Shown here in pieces: positions 36,159-52,827 of a stretch of 64,000 nucleotides of DNA. The position numbers and the translations under genes are program-made. The stretch comes from Rhabditoides inermis (lineage: Eukaryota; Nematoda; Chromadorea; Rhabditida; Rhabditidae). The notes under the pieces were generated by a model. The model was given only the letters and a program-made list of their open reading frames with translations, made no database searches and had not been told where the DNA came from. The DNA lies in assembly GCA_963966185.1 (NCBI GenBank), contig CAWZYM010000397.1, positions 186,001 through 250,000 on the forward strand. Reading direction: 5' to 3'. Position 1 is the stretch's first letter, and each line of letters opens with the position of its first letter.

Positions 36159-36719
36159 TCATATGAACAATGCAATTAGGAGAGAAATAAACAAGTTTTG
36201 AATGCGCAGAGAAAACGAGAGTTCAGTTTGGGTGAGCGGAAGCTGACAGTGCTTCAGCTGCTCCATCTGCTCCACTTCCTCCTCCGCCAGCTGCTCCTTC
36301 TGCTCCTTCTCCGTCTCCCTTTCTTGCTCCTGCTCCTTCTCCTCCTTGATCACTTCCTCCTCGATTTCGAGTACTCGATGTTCGCTGTCTACCTGGTCGA
36401 CTTTGATATTATCCGATGGCACATGCGGCGCCACTGTGCCTTCGGTTGTCGCCGTCTTCTCTTCTCCAGGCGGCTCCTTCGCTGTCACCACATGGATGTT
36501 ATCGGATGGGATCGACTGCGGGCTGGCACTATCCGGAGTCCCAGTCGACTCCACTTCAGTGTTCCTCCACATAACAGTGGAGATGGAGCGAGATGGCAAC
36601 TCGACCTCGACCGATGAGGGCTTATCAGACTCCGACAAAGAAACAGTCACCGGGGAGACAGTCTCTCTCTCCCCCTCTCTCTCTCTCTCGTCGACTGCGT
36701 TCTGCTCACCTGAAGACAA
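36159..36719 (-). CDS. Orphan acidic open exon, possibly the last exon of an unknown gene
   Basis: A 560-bp open frame on the minus strand follows GTCTTCAG and ends with a stop at 36161-36159. The protein is acidic and charged, with two similar pieces (IPSDNIHVV and VPSDNIKVD) and a Glu/Gln/Lys-rich coiled-coil-like run, ending in a hydrophobic stretch. No start codon or upstream exon was found, and the opposite strand is also open over 36346-36891 with a Ser/Thr-rich product. The coding strand is therefore not certain. Product not recognised. Confidence 0.3.
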   Translation of the reverse strand: MSSGEQNAVDEREREGERETVSPVTVSLSESDKPSSVEVELPSRSISTVMWRNTEVESTGTPDSASPQSIPSDNIHVVTAKEPPGEEKTATTEGTVAPHVPSDNIKVDQVDSEHRVLEIEEEVIKEEKEQEQERETEKEQKEQLAEEEVEQMEQLKHCQLPLTQTELSFSLRIQNLFISLLIALFI

Positions 36720-37216
36720 ACTTCCAGTGTGTTTGGACCATAGCTGTTTATTCCTACCATATTTAGATTCTTATTGTTTATTCGTTTTTTTCTGGTCAGT
36801 TAAGAAAGCATCAGGGATGTTTTATACGTCACCTATCGCCGAGAGCCAGCAAATGTCGTGCTTTGTTCTGCGCGAAGAAAGAGTTTGTTGATACAGTGAC
36901 TTTGCTGTGATTTACAGCAAGTGTCGCATAGTAGTTCGTGTAATTCACAGGAAGTGTCGGGACGGGTTCGTTTACGATCGAATTGCATAATATTAATGTT
37001 TTTTCTCGTTCCGAACCACTTTTTTCATTTATTCGCGCAGTAAGGAAAGATGTCTACACATATCTGCCTCGCCCTAACCTAATCGGCCTAGGATGTATAA
37101 AAAAAAGGGCATGAGAATAGAAGAGAGTTCGGTGGTCGTGTATCTTTGCAGACACGTTGCCGTATAGATGTCTCCGCAGGAAGTGATGAGGCATAATGAG
37201 GTTAGTTTGGAGAAGC

Positions 37217-37269
<53 letters not shown>

Positions 37270-37562
37270 GGAGGGAGGTTGCGGGATGAGGAATGGAGGA
37301 ACACACGTGGCCGACGCGTGCAGGGATTTGTCGACGTCCATTCGTCTAGCTTAGGCCGAGCAAGGACAGCACAAGAATCATAGAGAGAGAGTCGTTTATA
37401 CACGAGTGGATGGAGGAGGGAAGGGGGGTGATATGGGAGGAATGGGAAGGGAGACGAGCAAGGAGGAAGAGGGAAGGAGAGAGAGTTCTGTATGACATTG
37501 TGTGTGGGTTGAGCAAGGGCGGGGATGTGTGGTGGTGTGTGGGATTGGATACCCTACAGGCC
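36720..37562. other. Intergenic region with (GA)n
   Basis: Between the orphan exon and the stop of the peptide GPCR. It contains a GA repeat at 37222-37267. Nothing else was recognised; upstream exons of the orphan open frame may hide here. Confidence 0.4.
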
Positions 37563-39168
37563 TCAGACGTTCACTCCGAGCAGATTCGCCGAGATCTCCT
37601 TCTTCACTTCGACCCGCGGCATCATCGCCCCCACCAGCCGCACCGAGCGGATCTGCGCGCGAAGCTCCGGATTGTACTGAAAACAGACAACTCTCTATCC
37701 CTCTCCCCCCTCTCTCTACCTTGTACAAGATGAATAAACGTATAGTGGAGCAGAACACGAAGAGATTCGTGCCCAGGTCGGAGGCGAATACATAGTAGCC
37801 ATAGAAGTCGCCCGCTTCCTCGTTCTGCAACATCCCTCGTGTAAACACCAGTAGTTCTTTTTCGTGTTTACCACCCGCTCCCTGATCCCTCCCGCGCATT
37901 CTTTCCTCTCATTTGTTTATGTAGTAAATGTTTCATTCCGCGGTCCGCGCGAGCGTGAATCTTTCACGATAATTGCAAGCGCTCCTCCCTCCTTTCCCCC
38001 ACTTCTTCACTCTGCTACTTCTCGCTGTCGGGAGACACCAGAAAAAAACGCGCGAGCCTCGTTGGAATCTTATTAGAACGCGGGTGTGCGATCGCTTATT
38101 AGACATTGAGAGGGGATATTAGATGCGGATGGGTTTTCTCCTTCCTCCCTGCGAGTTTCGAGAGGTTGTGTGTACGTAGAAGTATATGGAAAAAAGGGCT
38201 CAGATTACGCAGACTGCAAAAGAGAGAGAGAGAGGAGAGGAAATGAGATGGAAGGCGCGTACCCAGATGAGGTTGTAGTTGAACATCTCCATCGAGTAGA
38301 GCACAAAGTTGACCGAGTTGCAGGCCAGGTAGGAGGAGATGATGACGATGGTGGTTTTGATGGCGGCGCGCAACCGCTTCGCCTCCTTCCGCTCCTCTTC
38401 CATCGCGATAGCCTTGTTCTGAAACTGCGATCATGAGGGCGGTAGACACACTCTGCCTCAGCTGTGCTCTCTACGCTACACTATCCAAGCAGAACCAAGG
38501 TGTGATTGCCGGGTGCGACTCGCACAAAGTTACGCACATTTCATTTTTCATTTTTTCATTGAAGAACCGTATGAAGCGAATCGAGTATTCATGAAACGGA
38601 GAGTATGTAGTTCTCTCTCTCCCTCTCTCTCTCCATTCTTTCTCGGCAATCCCAGTAGGCATTATGAGTGCAGTGATACCGCTTTGGCCGCCGACCCTCG
38701 CCCTTACTCTTCTCCCCTTCTCTCTTCTCGGGATCACAATTCATTACTCACCGCGCTTCCTTCCTCCTTCCCCCCACATGCAATTCCCAAAGTGCACTCA
38801 TTCGGGCGAAAGAAGAAACGGAGACGAGTAAGTTCGGGACGCGAGATGAGACGCTGACGGTCCCGATTGCCTTCACCTCATAACACTCGCCCCTATGCCG
38901 CTCCCAGTACTAGCCGTCAATGTAGTCTATTGAAGCACGTCAATCACATCTCAACCATATTATGACGCCACAAAAACGACGGTGCTATGGCCTTATGAGG
39001 AGGTGCAGAATGACCCCGCGAACACGCTAGCGTCACATGAGCGCCTCTCTTTCTCTTCAGATTTCCCGTTGTTAGTGGGAGACTGAATGGATCACTTGCC
39101 GCGATCCAATTCCCTGGCCCGCATCCTGCATGTGTTGCCGCCGATGCGAGAGAAACAGAAAAAACACC

Positions 39169-39209
<41 letters not shown>

Positions 39210-40238
39210 CTGCGAAGACGTTACTCGATTTGGCTAATGTAGCCTTTGATCGGCATCGATGCCATTACATATAGGCAATATGCTAATCTGAACACGAGAA
39301 ACAAGCGCGGCGAGAGAAGTGGCTGGATTTTGAGGCAATTTTTGGGGCGAGCTTGTTATGTCCGTGAGTGTGTAGTGTGCGCGACTAGGAGTGATGCAGG
39401 AGTGAATCACTGATGAGAATCGGAAACGCGCGATGGGAGAAAGAGGGGAGAGGTTAGTGGTTGACGTACCGCCGAGAGGACGGCTTGCGGGCAGGAGGAC
39501 TGCCGGCGCGCCTTCTGATGACACTTGCGGATCTTGTTGATGATGATGCAGTTGAGCAGCAGCAGAATCACGAACGACACGAACAGGTGGAAGAACTGGA
39601 AGCGGGAGGTGAGAGAGTGGAGGGAGGGAGAGAGAGAAAGGGAGAGAGAGATACTCACCGATACAATCACGTCGAACATCTTGTACGTGCTGTTTCCGGC
39701 GAGTTCAGTTGGCATGAGAATCTGCCGGTGGAAAAAGTCGCACCCGTCGCCGAGGTCGGCCACCTGAAACCATACCACTCAGCTTCCCACATCTTCTCTC
39801 TCTTCCGACCTCGGCCGCATAGTATCCGGGAAGTCGCAGCACGACGACGACAGCTGAGATGAGAAGACACACGGCGAACCGACCGAAGCCCCTGCAACGT
39901 CAATTTACACAGTGCCCTTTGCCGTGTCCTCTTTGATCCTCGAAAAAGACACGGGGAAGAAACGCAGAAGCAGATGTGTGTGTTTGTTTGTTTGTTTGCG
40001 AGATTCGCCGGCAACACACAAACATATGTTTTTTTTGAAAACTGGCTTTTGGGTTGATATGACAGTACTGATGTCCCATTTCATGAAATTTCTCGAAAAA
40101 AAAATGCGCAGGGTAAGTGATCCTAGGGTCGCTCTCTCTCTCTCTATGCTCTTTCCACGTTTTCAAGTACCGGCCCTCTTGTCTTCTAGTACTCACGCGT
40201 AAAACGAGAAAATATGCTATCCCCTCATCATCGCAACT

Positions 40239-40309
<71 letters not shown>

Positions 40310-40631
40310 AATGTCGAAGAGCTCGTTGAAAGCGGCTAAACTCGGTGAGTTAATAGCCCGTAACTTTTACGCCTCCTCAGAGGGCCAGTGGGACAATTGG
40401 CGAGTGTGGGTGAGAGAGAGAGAGAGAGAGAAAGCGCGCATGCAAGCAACATTTGGCAATCATTATCGAAAGCGAACGCCGCATGCTTTTTTCCACAGTC
40501 TCCCGGCGTCATTGGAGTTGGTCGTCAACAGTTGATGGAAAGGTGTGGGATAAAGATGGAAATAGGGAGACTACATGATAGAATATACATGTGGTAGAGC
40601 TCTGATATAGTAGATACAGACATGAAAGGGA

Positions 40632-40671
<40 letters not shown>

Positions 40672-41453
40672 ACCCACCTCTCGCTGACGTGTGCTCCCAT
40701 GACCCACGCGAGTCGTTCGGCCGATGACGCGATCAGCACGTATGGAATCGAGAGCTGCACTATCCGACTCCCAATGTAAAACTCCATGCTGTATCTCTTC
40801 AGAAACGCGTAGACAAAGTCGATCCTACAATGACATTTATTATTTCGTGTTTCGTGTCCCCAACGGCAACCTTTGCCTCTTTCTCTGTAATGTCTCGTTC
40901 TCCCTCGAGAAAGGGGGTTCTGTAGTTTTGTTTTTCTTGGTTCGCGGATTTTGCTATGCGCAAGAGCGATGAGAGAGTCGCGTCGGCGAAACACGGTGGT
41001 GATGCTAGTCAGAAAAGGAGAGAGGGGGAAAAGAAAGAGGAAGAGAGGAATGAATGGGTACTCAAAGTTCGCCGAGCGCGCTATTGTTTCAATTAGCATA
41101 GACTATGTGTCACACGCGTCGTGGATTCCGTGGACCGCATGAGTACCAAGTCCGAGTAAACCCCCTCCCACACCGCCGTAAAAAAGGGAGGGAGACAAAG
41201 ATAGTGAGAGAAAGGAGGGAGAATGAGACTGAGAGCGGTGTTCTGAGTGAATAGAGAGAAGCTCTGATTTGTAATGAGCATCGTAGGCTGGCCCGTGGGA
41301 CATGGCAGTAGTGGGGGGGGGGGCGAATAGGAATAGTGAGTGCTTACAGCTTACCTGAACACCACAGACATGCTCACTGCGCCGAAACACGCAATGTAGG
41401 AGAAGCACATGGCGAAGTCGAGCAGGGCGAGGAAGGTCTGCAAGAGGGGTGTG

Positions 41454-41526
<73 letters not shown>

Positions 41527-42072
41527 CAGAGAGAGACAGAGGAGAAAGAGAGTGGAGAGAGAGAGAGAGGAGAGAGGGGGGAGACCATACCTGGTAGAAG
41601 GACGACCTGGCGGGCGGTCGACATACCAGCACGTATAGGAGCAGCGAGTTGCAGACGCATCCGATGAGCGAGATCGCAGTGCCGAAACTGAAAAAGCGTA
41701 AACAAAGCTACAAGCGTATCTAGCATATCTGGATGCGCCTCTTTGTCGCCTCTCTCTCTGTGTTTGCGGCGTGTGCTAATTGGTCACTAACGGATTGCCT
41801 GAGCGATCGCCGACCACGCTTCTGCTGCACCCGCCGCCTCGCTCTCTTTAATCGCTTTAATCCCGGGGAGGAATCAAAAAATAGCTCGCCGGCTGACCCA
41901 ATCCGTCTAGCTCTCGCCGCGCGAACGCACGAAGAAGCTGACAGATATGTATGCAGTCACACTCTCCCAAGCGGGAAGTGGTTCCGTCAACTTTCAACTT
42001 TGACTATGCGGTGCGAGAGAGTGCACACACACGCGCGGCGATGATCACACGCGGATCCGATGACAAGAAAGG

Positions 42073-42112
<40 letters not shown>

Positions 42113-42478
42113 GAGGGAGGGAGAGTCGCGTGCTGCGTACGTCGTCTATGTTATCGTGTTGTGGCGCTGGTCGAATTCCGGCCTGATACACAAGGAGAAG
42201 GATGGGGGACGGTTTTTATGACTGCACGGTGAGACGTCGGGCACACACAGCCGCTTTTTGGCATCTAATTGACCGCGGCTGAGCAGAGAGCGCATCGAAA
42301 TGAAACCCTCCGTGCCCCTGCACCCGAGGAAAAAGGACCTGGTGAAGGTGAGACGCATCGCCGGGTTCGCATCGATGTCGCACAGCTGGAAACGGACCAT
42401 CACGTCGGTTCGCACATTGCGGACCGTTACCTGGGCAGCATCGCTGAGGGTCTCGTTGAGTTGTTCGAGATCATCCAT
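37563..42478 (-). CDS. FMRFamide/myosuppressin-type peptide GPCR
   Basis: Ten exons join in phase to 384 aa: 42478-42339, 41687-41591, 41437-41355, 40824-40678, 39891-39810, 39763-39659, 39595-39470, 38418-38263, 37824-37720, 37676-37563. Seven helices can be followed: FGTAISLIGCVCNSLLLYVL (1), TFLALLDFAMCFSYIACFGA (2), IGSRIVQLSIPYVLIASSAE with ERLAWV in place of DRY (3), FAVCLLISAVVVVLRLPGYY (4), FFHLFVSFVILLLLNCIIIN (5), TTIVIISSYLACNSVNFVLY (6), ASDLGTNLFVFCSTIRLFIL (7). The long loop with VADLGDGCDF before helix 5 and the ER/W motif fit the DMSR/FRPR neuropeptide receptor class of nematodes. It would respond to an FMRFamide-like peptide at a neuron or muscle membrane; the ligand is unknown. 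An earlier in-frame ATG at 42565 is also possible. Confidence 0.88.
40240..40312. repeat. (GA)n microsatellite in a GPCR intron
   Basis: GA repeat with a few GAAAG interruptions in the intron between exons 4 and 5 of the peptide GPCR; further GA runs at 40636-40669 and 41459-41530 lie directly beside exons 4 and 3. Confidence 0.9.
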
Positions 42479-43678
42479 TGGAGCAGCAGTGTAGAAGAAT
42501 GCGGGTGGGCGGGGCCACACCTCACTCTCTTCGGGGAGGAGGAGGGGAGGAGAGTGGCTCAACATCTCTCCCTCTCCCTCTCTCCCTCTCTCCCTCTCTC
42601 CCTACTCCTCTCTCTTTTACTTTTCATCCCCTCTATCGTTGACACACGACTCAACCATGTTCACACCCGATCGGCGTCTTGAATGTCCGAAAACATGGAT
42701 TACGGAATAAGGAGAGTATTCAGGCAGGGAGAAAGCGAGTCCAGTACCTCTCTCACTCGCATCTTTCGCGCTCTTATTCCTAAAGGTAAAATCCGCGCAT
42801 TTCGCCTTTCTCCCTCCCTTGATTGCGACGATTCACAGCTCATCACAATACTACTACAGTACTGTTATCCATATCCCCTGTTCTTTTCGCGCGACTTGCA
42901 ATTCGCTACGAGTATAGCTCTTTGTACTCGACGACAAACACACAAATTGCAGGACGGGGGGGGGGGGCACAAAAGACATCCACACACAATTGCATTTTCA
43001 TCTCCTCATTTCCGGGGCATCGCGTAGATTCGATTGAAACGTGGAGAGTGTGGAGTGCGCGCATAATGAATCGCCCCCTCGTCCCCACACTCACCCCCCA
43101 GGATAACGCGGAAAAAGACTTAAGCAAATACTTTATACGTATGAAAATCTGTGGTTATATATTCATCACAACTCTATTGGAACACACGCGGGCGGTCTCT
43201 CCAGAGGCCGGCGCCGCAAATAAGTTAGGTGCTGGAATAATAAGTTAAGGTGCGGGTGGTGGGGGGGGGGGGCTGTGTGGAGGCGAGTCTCACTCTCAAC
43301 GACACCCATCTGGGCAGACAATATTATGCTCACTATGACTCTGACTACGTAGACAATAACTTATGCGCCGGGGAGTGATGCTACAATCTCTTTTGCGCGT
43401 ATATGAGGAGGAGCAAAACAACATAGAATATGCAACACTACTGGCAATTTCGGATAAAATGCATGTGGGGAAGGGGGGTGCGAGAATGCAAAGTGTAAAA
43501 CAGATCTGCTTGGGCCAACTGAACAATGAACAATGACAATAGTGAGTGTGTGCGTGGGTGGGTAGGGGGAAGGGAGTGAGGGAAGCGTATTGCTGTAGAG
43601 AACGAACGGGCTATGACGGGGCGGGGCTTGGCGGGGCGGAGCGTGGCGGGGCACAGGTGTGTGGCGGCGGCGGCGCGG
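42479..43678. other. Intergenic region, nothing recognised
   Basis: 1.2 kb between the start of the peptide GPCR and the 3' end of AP-2 mu. It contains CT- and G-homopolymer tracts (for example 42956-42967 and 43259-43272) and a GGGGCGGGGCTTGGC-rich run near 43618-43655. No gene was identified. Confidence 0.4.
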
Positions 43679-49170
<5,492 letters not shown>

Positions 49171-50504
49171 TATGGCAGATTGAAGGAGAAATTACCCTGA
49201 AATTGAAATGTTCCATCAATACATCAAACAGGTGAACGCGAAGCGTGGGTCGGTGGTTCGACATAAACGACTCGCAATCAAATATATAAACAAACAACAG
49301 GACGAAAGAGCGAGAACGTGGAAGGATCGATAACCCGACCTAACTTTCGTGACGGAAAACAAGAGCTGTGAGACGCGCGAGACAGAAAATGATGATGGAA
49401 ATCTCTCGATTCCATTCTCTGTCCATCTACGGGATGTATTACACTCTCACCGCCACCCCACCCGCACCCCAAATAGAGGACCGAGCAGCGTAGTGAGATA
49501 TCGGCAACATTCCGGCTAAACGTCGTAACTAGAAATCAATAATGAAAGCAAGCGAAACAAATAAATATAAAATAAATACAATGCGTACGTAGGTGTAGGA
49601 TGGGTAAGAATGGGAGTGAGTGCGCGCATTGCCCCAGGGCCTGCGGTGGTTCTTCAATATCCGATAAATTGACGGACGCAGCCAGCCCTTAGAATCAGGG
49701 GCTGCGGCGCGGTCGCGTCGCGGCCCCAGCTCGCCCGTCACCTGATAGCATGGGACGGGCGGAAGGAGCTGGAGAGAGAATGAGTCTCACCGCTCACCTA
49801 TCGATCTACCAAGTATTGATTTTGCGGTGCCCAGAGATCACCCCACTCGACCCCCCCCCCCTCCCCGTAAGTTTGTCCATCGCACATGTTTCGCGTGTTT
49901 CTCGCATCGATTGAACTGCCGGCCGGCTGACGCATTCATCAGCTGATTCGATTCTCACCACGAACACCACTCACTACGACGCATCATATGATCGCTCTTC
50001 TATCCCGATCTCATTCCGCCCTTTCGTTCTCGCTCGCACTCGATCCATTCTCACTTTGTCTTTGTTGGCTCGATTGTTTTGTCCGCAGTGTGCACATATG
50101 GTTGATGGAGCCGCGTCGGACAGAGCGGGACAGCGCTGCTGCTGCTCGATAAGCTCTTATCTCACTGCTCGGCCAGTGTGCCTGTTTGGATTGTGTGTGT
50201 GGACCCTTCATGCCCTCTATATTCCCATTTTTGGTCTCCTCCCCCCTTTTCGGTCTGCCCCTCGCAAGCTTCTCTCTGTCTCGGAACGGCCTCCCCTCAT
50301 CCCTCCTCCCGTTCACTTCCCCATACAACCGGTCTCACTGTGCCCGACCCATCAAAGCACTTCCGATCGATGCGGGGGCCGCCGTGATTCACTCACCACC
50401 GCTCGCCGTTTCCTGTATTCGCCCCGGCCCGGCCGCCACCGCACATAGTCTGCTTTGCCTGCCTGTTTGTCAGTCATATCTGCATGCCAAATGCGATCTC
50501 GCCC

Positions 50505-50550
<46 letters not shown>

Positions 50551-51143
50551 CTCTTGCTGATGCAGCAGCTTCTGCCATGCCACCCGACGCGCTCCTCTCG
50601 CCACTTCTCCCCTCTCTACTTTGTCCAGTGTTGTGGCGCTCGTGTTTTCTTCGTGTTGTGTGCTCGCCTCCGGCTCTCCGCGTTTCTAATTGAATTGTGG
50701 CTATGATTCGGGCGTTTTTCGAGCTCGTTCGTTCCATTTGCGCTAGGGGCGTGAATTTGAAATGTGGGCGGTGTGTGGAGTGAGAAGAGAAGGCGAGTGC
50801 ATGCGGTTCGAGCAGATGTTTCGAGTGTGCGACGGCTGGCGTCATTAGGGCGTGCACTCTCTGCCTCCCAGTGTGTCGACACTGTTCAACGTCCCCGCCA
50901 GCAACCTTATCAAGTGCAAGCACCGTCTATCGATTGTGATGTGACCGACAAGGTCTTCCTCCCATTGTGAAACACCAGACGGCCTGTCACCTACGGTCAC
51001 CGTCTCTCTCACCCCTCTCTCTCTCCTCTCACTGGGGTCACTTGCTTCTCCTTCTCTCTCTCTTTCTCGCCCCCTCTCCGCGCTTTGTCTCGCCGTGTTT
51101 CGAAGATGTCTTTGCATATAAAGGCAAGGTCGCCGTTTCAGAG
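49171..51143. other. Divergent intergenic region between AP-2 mu and LST-2
   Basis: Nearly 2 kb holding the 5' flanks of both genes. It includes a (CT)n run at 50511-50548. Many open frames on both strands have no splice support and are judged chance. GCCGTTTCAG at 51132-51141, two bases before the LST-2 ATG, is a probable trans-splice acceptor. Confidence 0.5.
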
Positions 51144-51545
51144 ATGCAGTCATTACGAAAGCTCATGAACAAACCGCGGCTCGACGACTGGGCACCGCTC
51201 GCCAAGGTACGCGTAGTGTTTGTGTTACAAAGTGAGTCTTTCTCTGCCCGCTCTCTCACTCAATCCAACCGTTTCACTCACCTCGCCATTTTTACGTGTT
51301 TGTGTTGCACAGTTGCACTATATAGTGGATATCATGCCCGCGACTTGCCTTACCTGGCCCCGCTTGCGTCACACACTCTGACCGCCATTTGCATTGTGTA
51401 TGTCGTTAATCCACTGCTCCTCCTCCTTCTCCTCCTTCTCCTCCTTCTCCTTCTCCTACTGCTCCCCCGTTCCGCGTTCTCCTAGTGACGCACACGCTCT
51501 CACATATGCAAGAAAGCGTCAATAGCAGGCGCGGGCCGGAGCTCG

Positions 51546-51583
<38 letters not shown>

Positions 51584-52181
51584 CGAAACCTGCGATTTGG
51601 GAATATGCTTTGCCCTGCAACACTGTCGGGGTTGCCATGCATGAAAACATTGCCGTCTCTCCGAAATGAAGCCAATGATTCACTGCGATTCTCAGTTTTT
51701 TTCTTGGGAGGGGGGGGGGGTGAAAGGCGCTTCACCTGTCAAGGCAGATGGCATTGCAGATATGGACGATGGTACAATGGTTAGAAAAAAGTATTGTTAT
51801 GTGAGATGTTAAAGCCAGAGACCACGAGTGTTGGAAAATACTTATCTTTATCTGACGTTCGGCGTTACTCCATCATCAGGGATTGTGGCAATACCTCAAA
51901 CTTGGGTAAAAAAAGTGTCGTTTTGCAGTTTTTCTACGCGGACGAGGCGTTGATTGACATTGCGAATGAGCTGGATTCGTTTGACGGTCGGCGGGATCCG
52001 GAGCGATGCAACGCGCTCGTCAACAAGCTGCGCGTCGCACAGGACAGGGTACTCCACATCATTGGTGCGTCTCCTAGAATTCATTTGCCTCATTTCCTTT
52101 ATATATATATGCGTGATTTTAACTTGTTTTCGCCATTTGCAGATAATGCTTGATTAGTGCGCTCGGAGTTGTTATTTTGCG

Positions 52182-52217
<36 letters not shown>

Positions 52218-52578
52218 CGATGATTATTTTCCGTATCACACTCACTTTGCACTCGGTTATTTTGCGGGAGGAATGGTTTGAGGTAGTCTTCACTCGCTCT
52301 GTCTCTCTTTCTTCCTCCCAGTCTCTCTCTCTCTCCTGTCGCTGTCTCTATCTCACAGTCTTCTAATCCTCTCTGATTACTCATTTCCTCTTGCTTCATA
52401 CCATGTGTCGTATACGACTGTCTGGCAGCATGGAAAGTGAGTAACGCAGATTAATCTCTGGATTGGATAGCTTCCGCTCGTCGTTTCCCTTCTTCCCACT
52501 TGTGATGCTAATCTCGTGTTTTCAATTCTCGACCAGCGCCCCAGCGAATAACAACTCGCTTGTCGCCCGCCCCGGAAG

Positions 52579-52628
<50 letters not shown>

Positions 52629-52796
52629 AATATTATAGTATTTTGTTGTCGCTGTAGTGGCACTCGACAGAGAAAAAGGCTTGTTCTTGTTGGTCCTGGT
52701 AGCCCTTTTCCTTTTAATGGAAGTTCTACCACGAGGACCAGATCCCATATCACACATGCATCATCCATACATTCCACCACTTGTCACAATGGGTGG

Positions 52797-52827
<31 letters not shown>

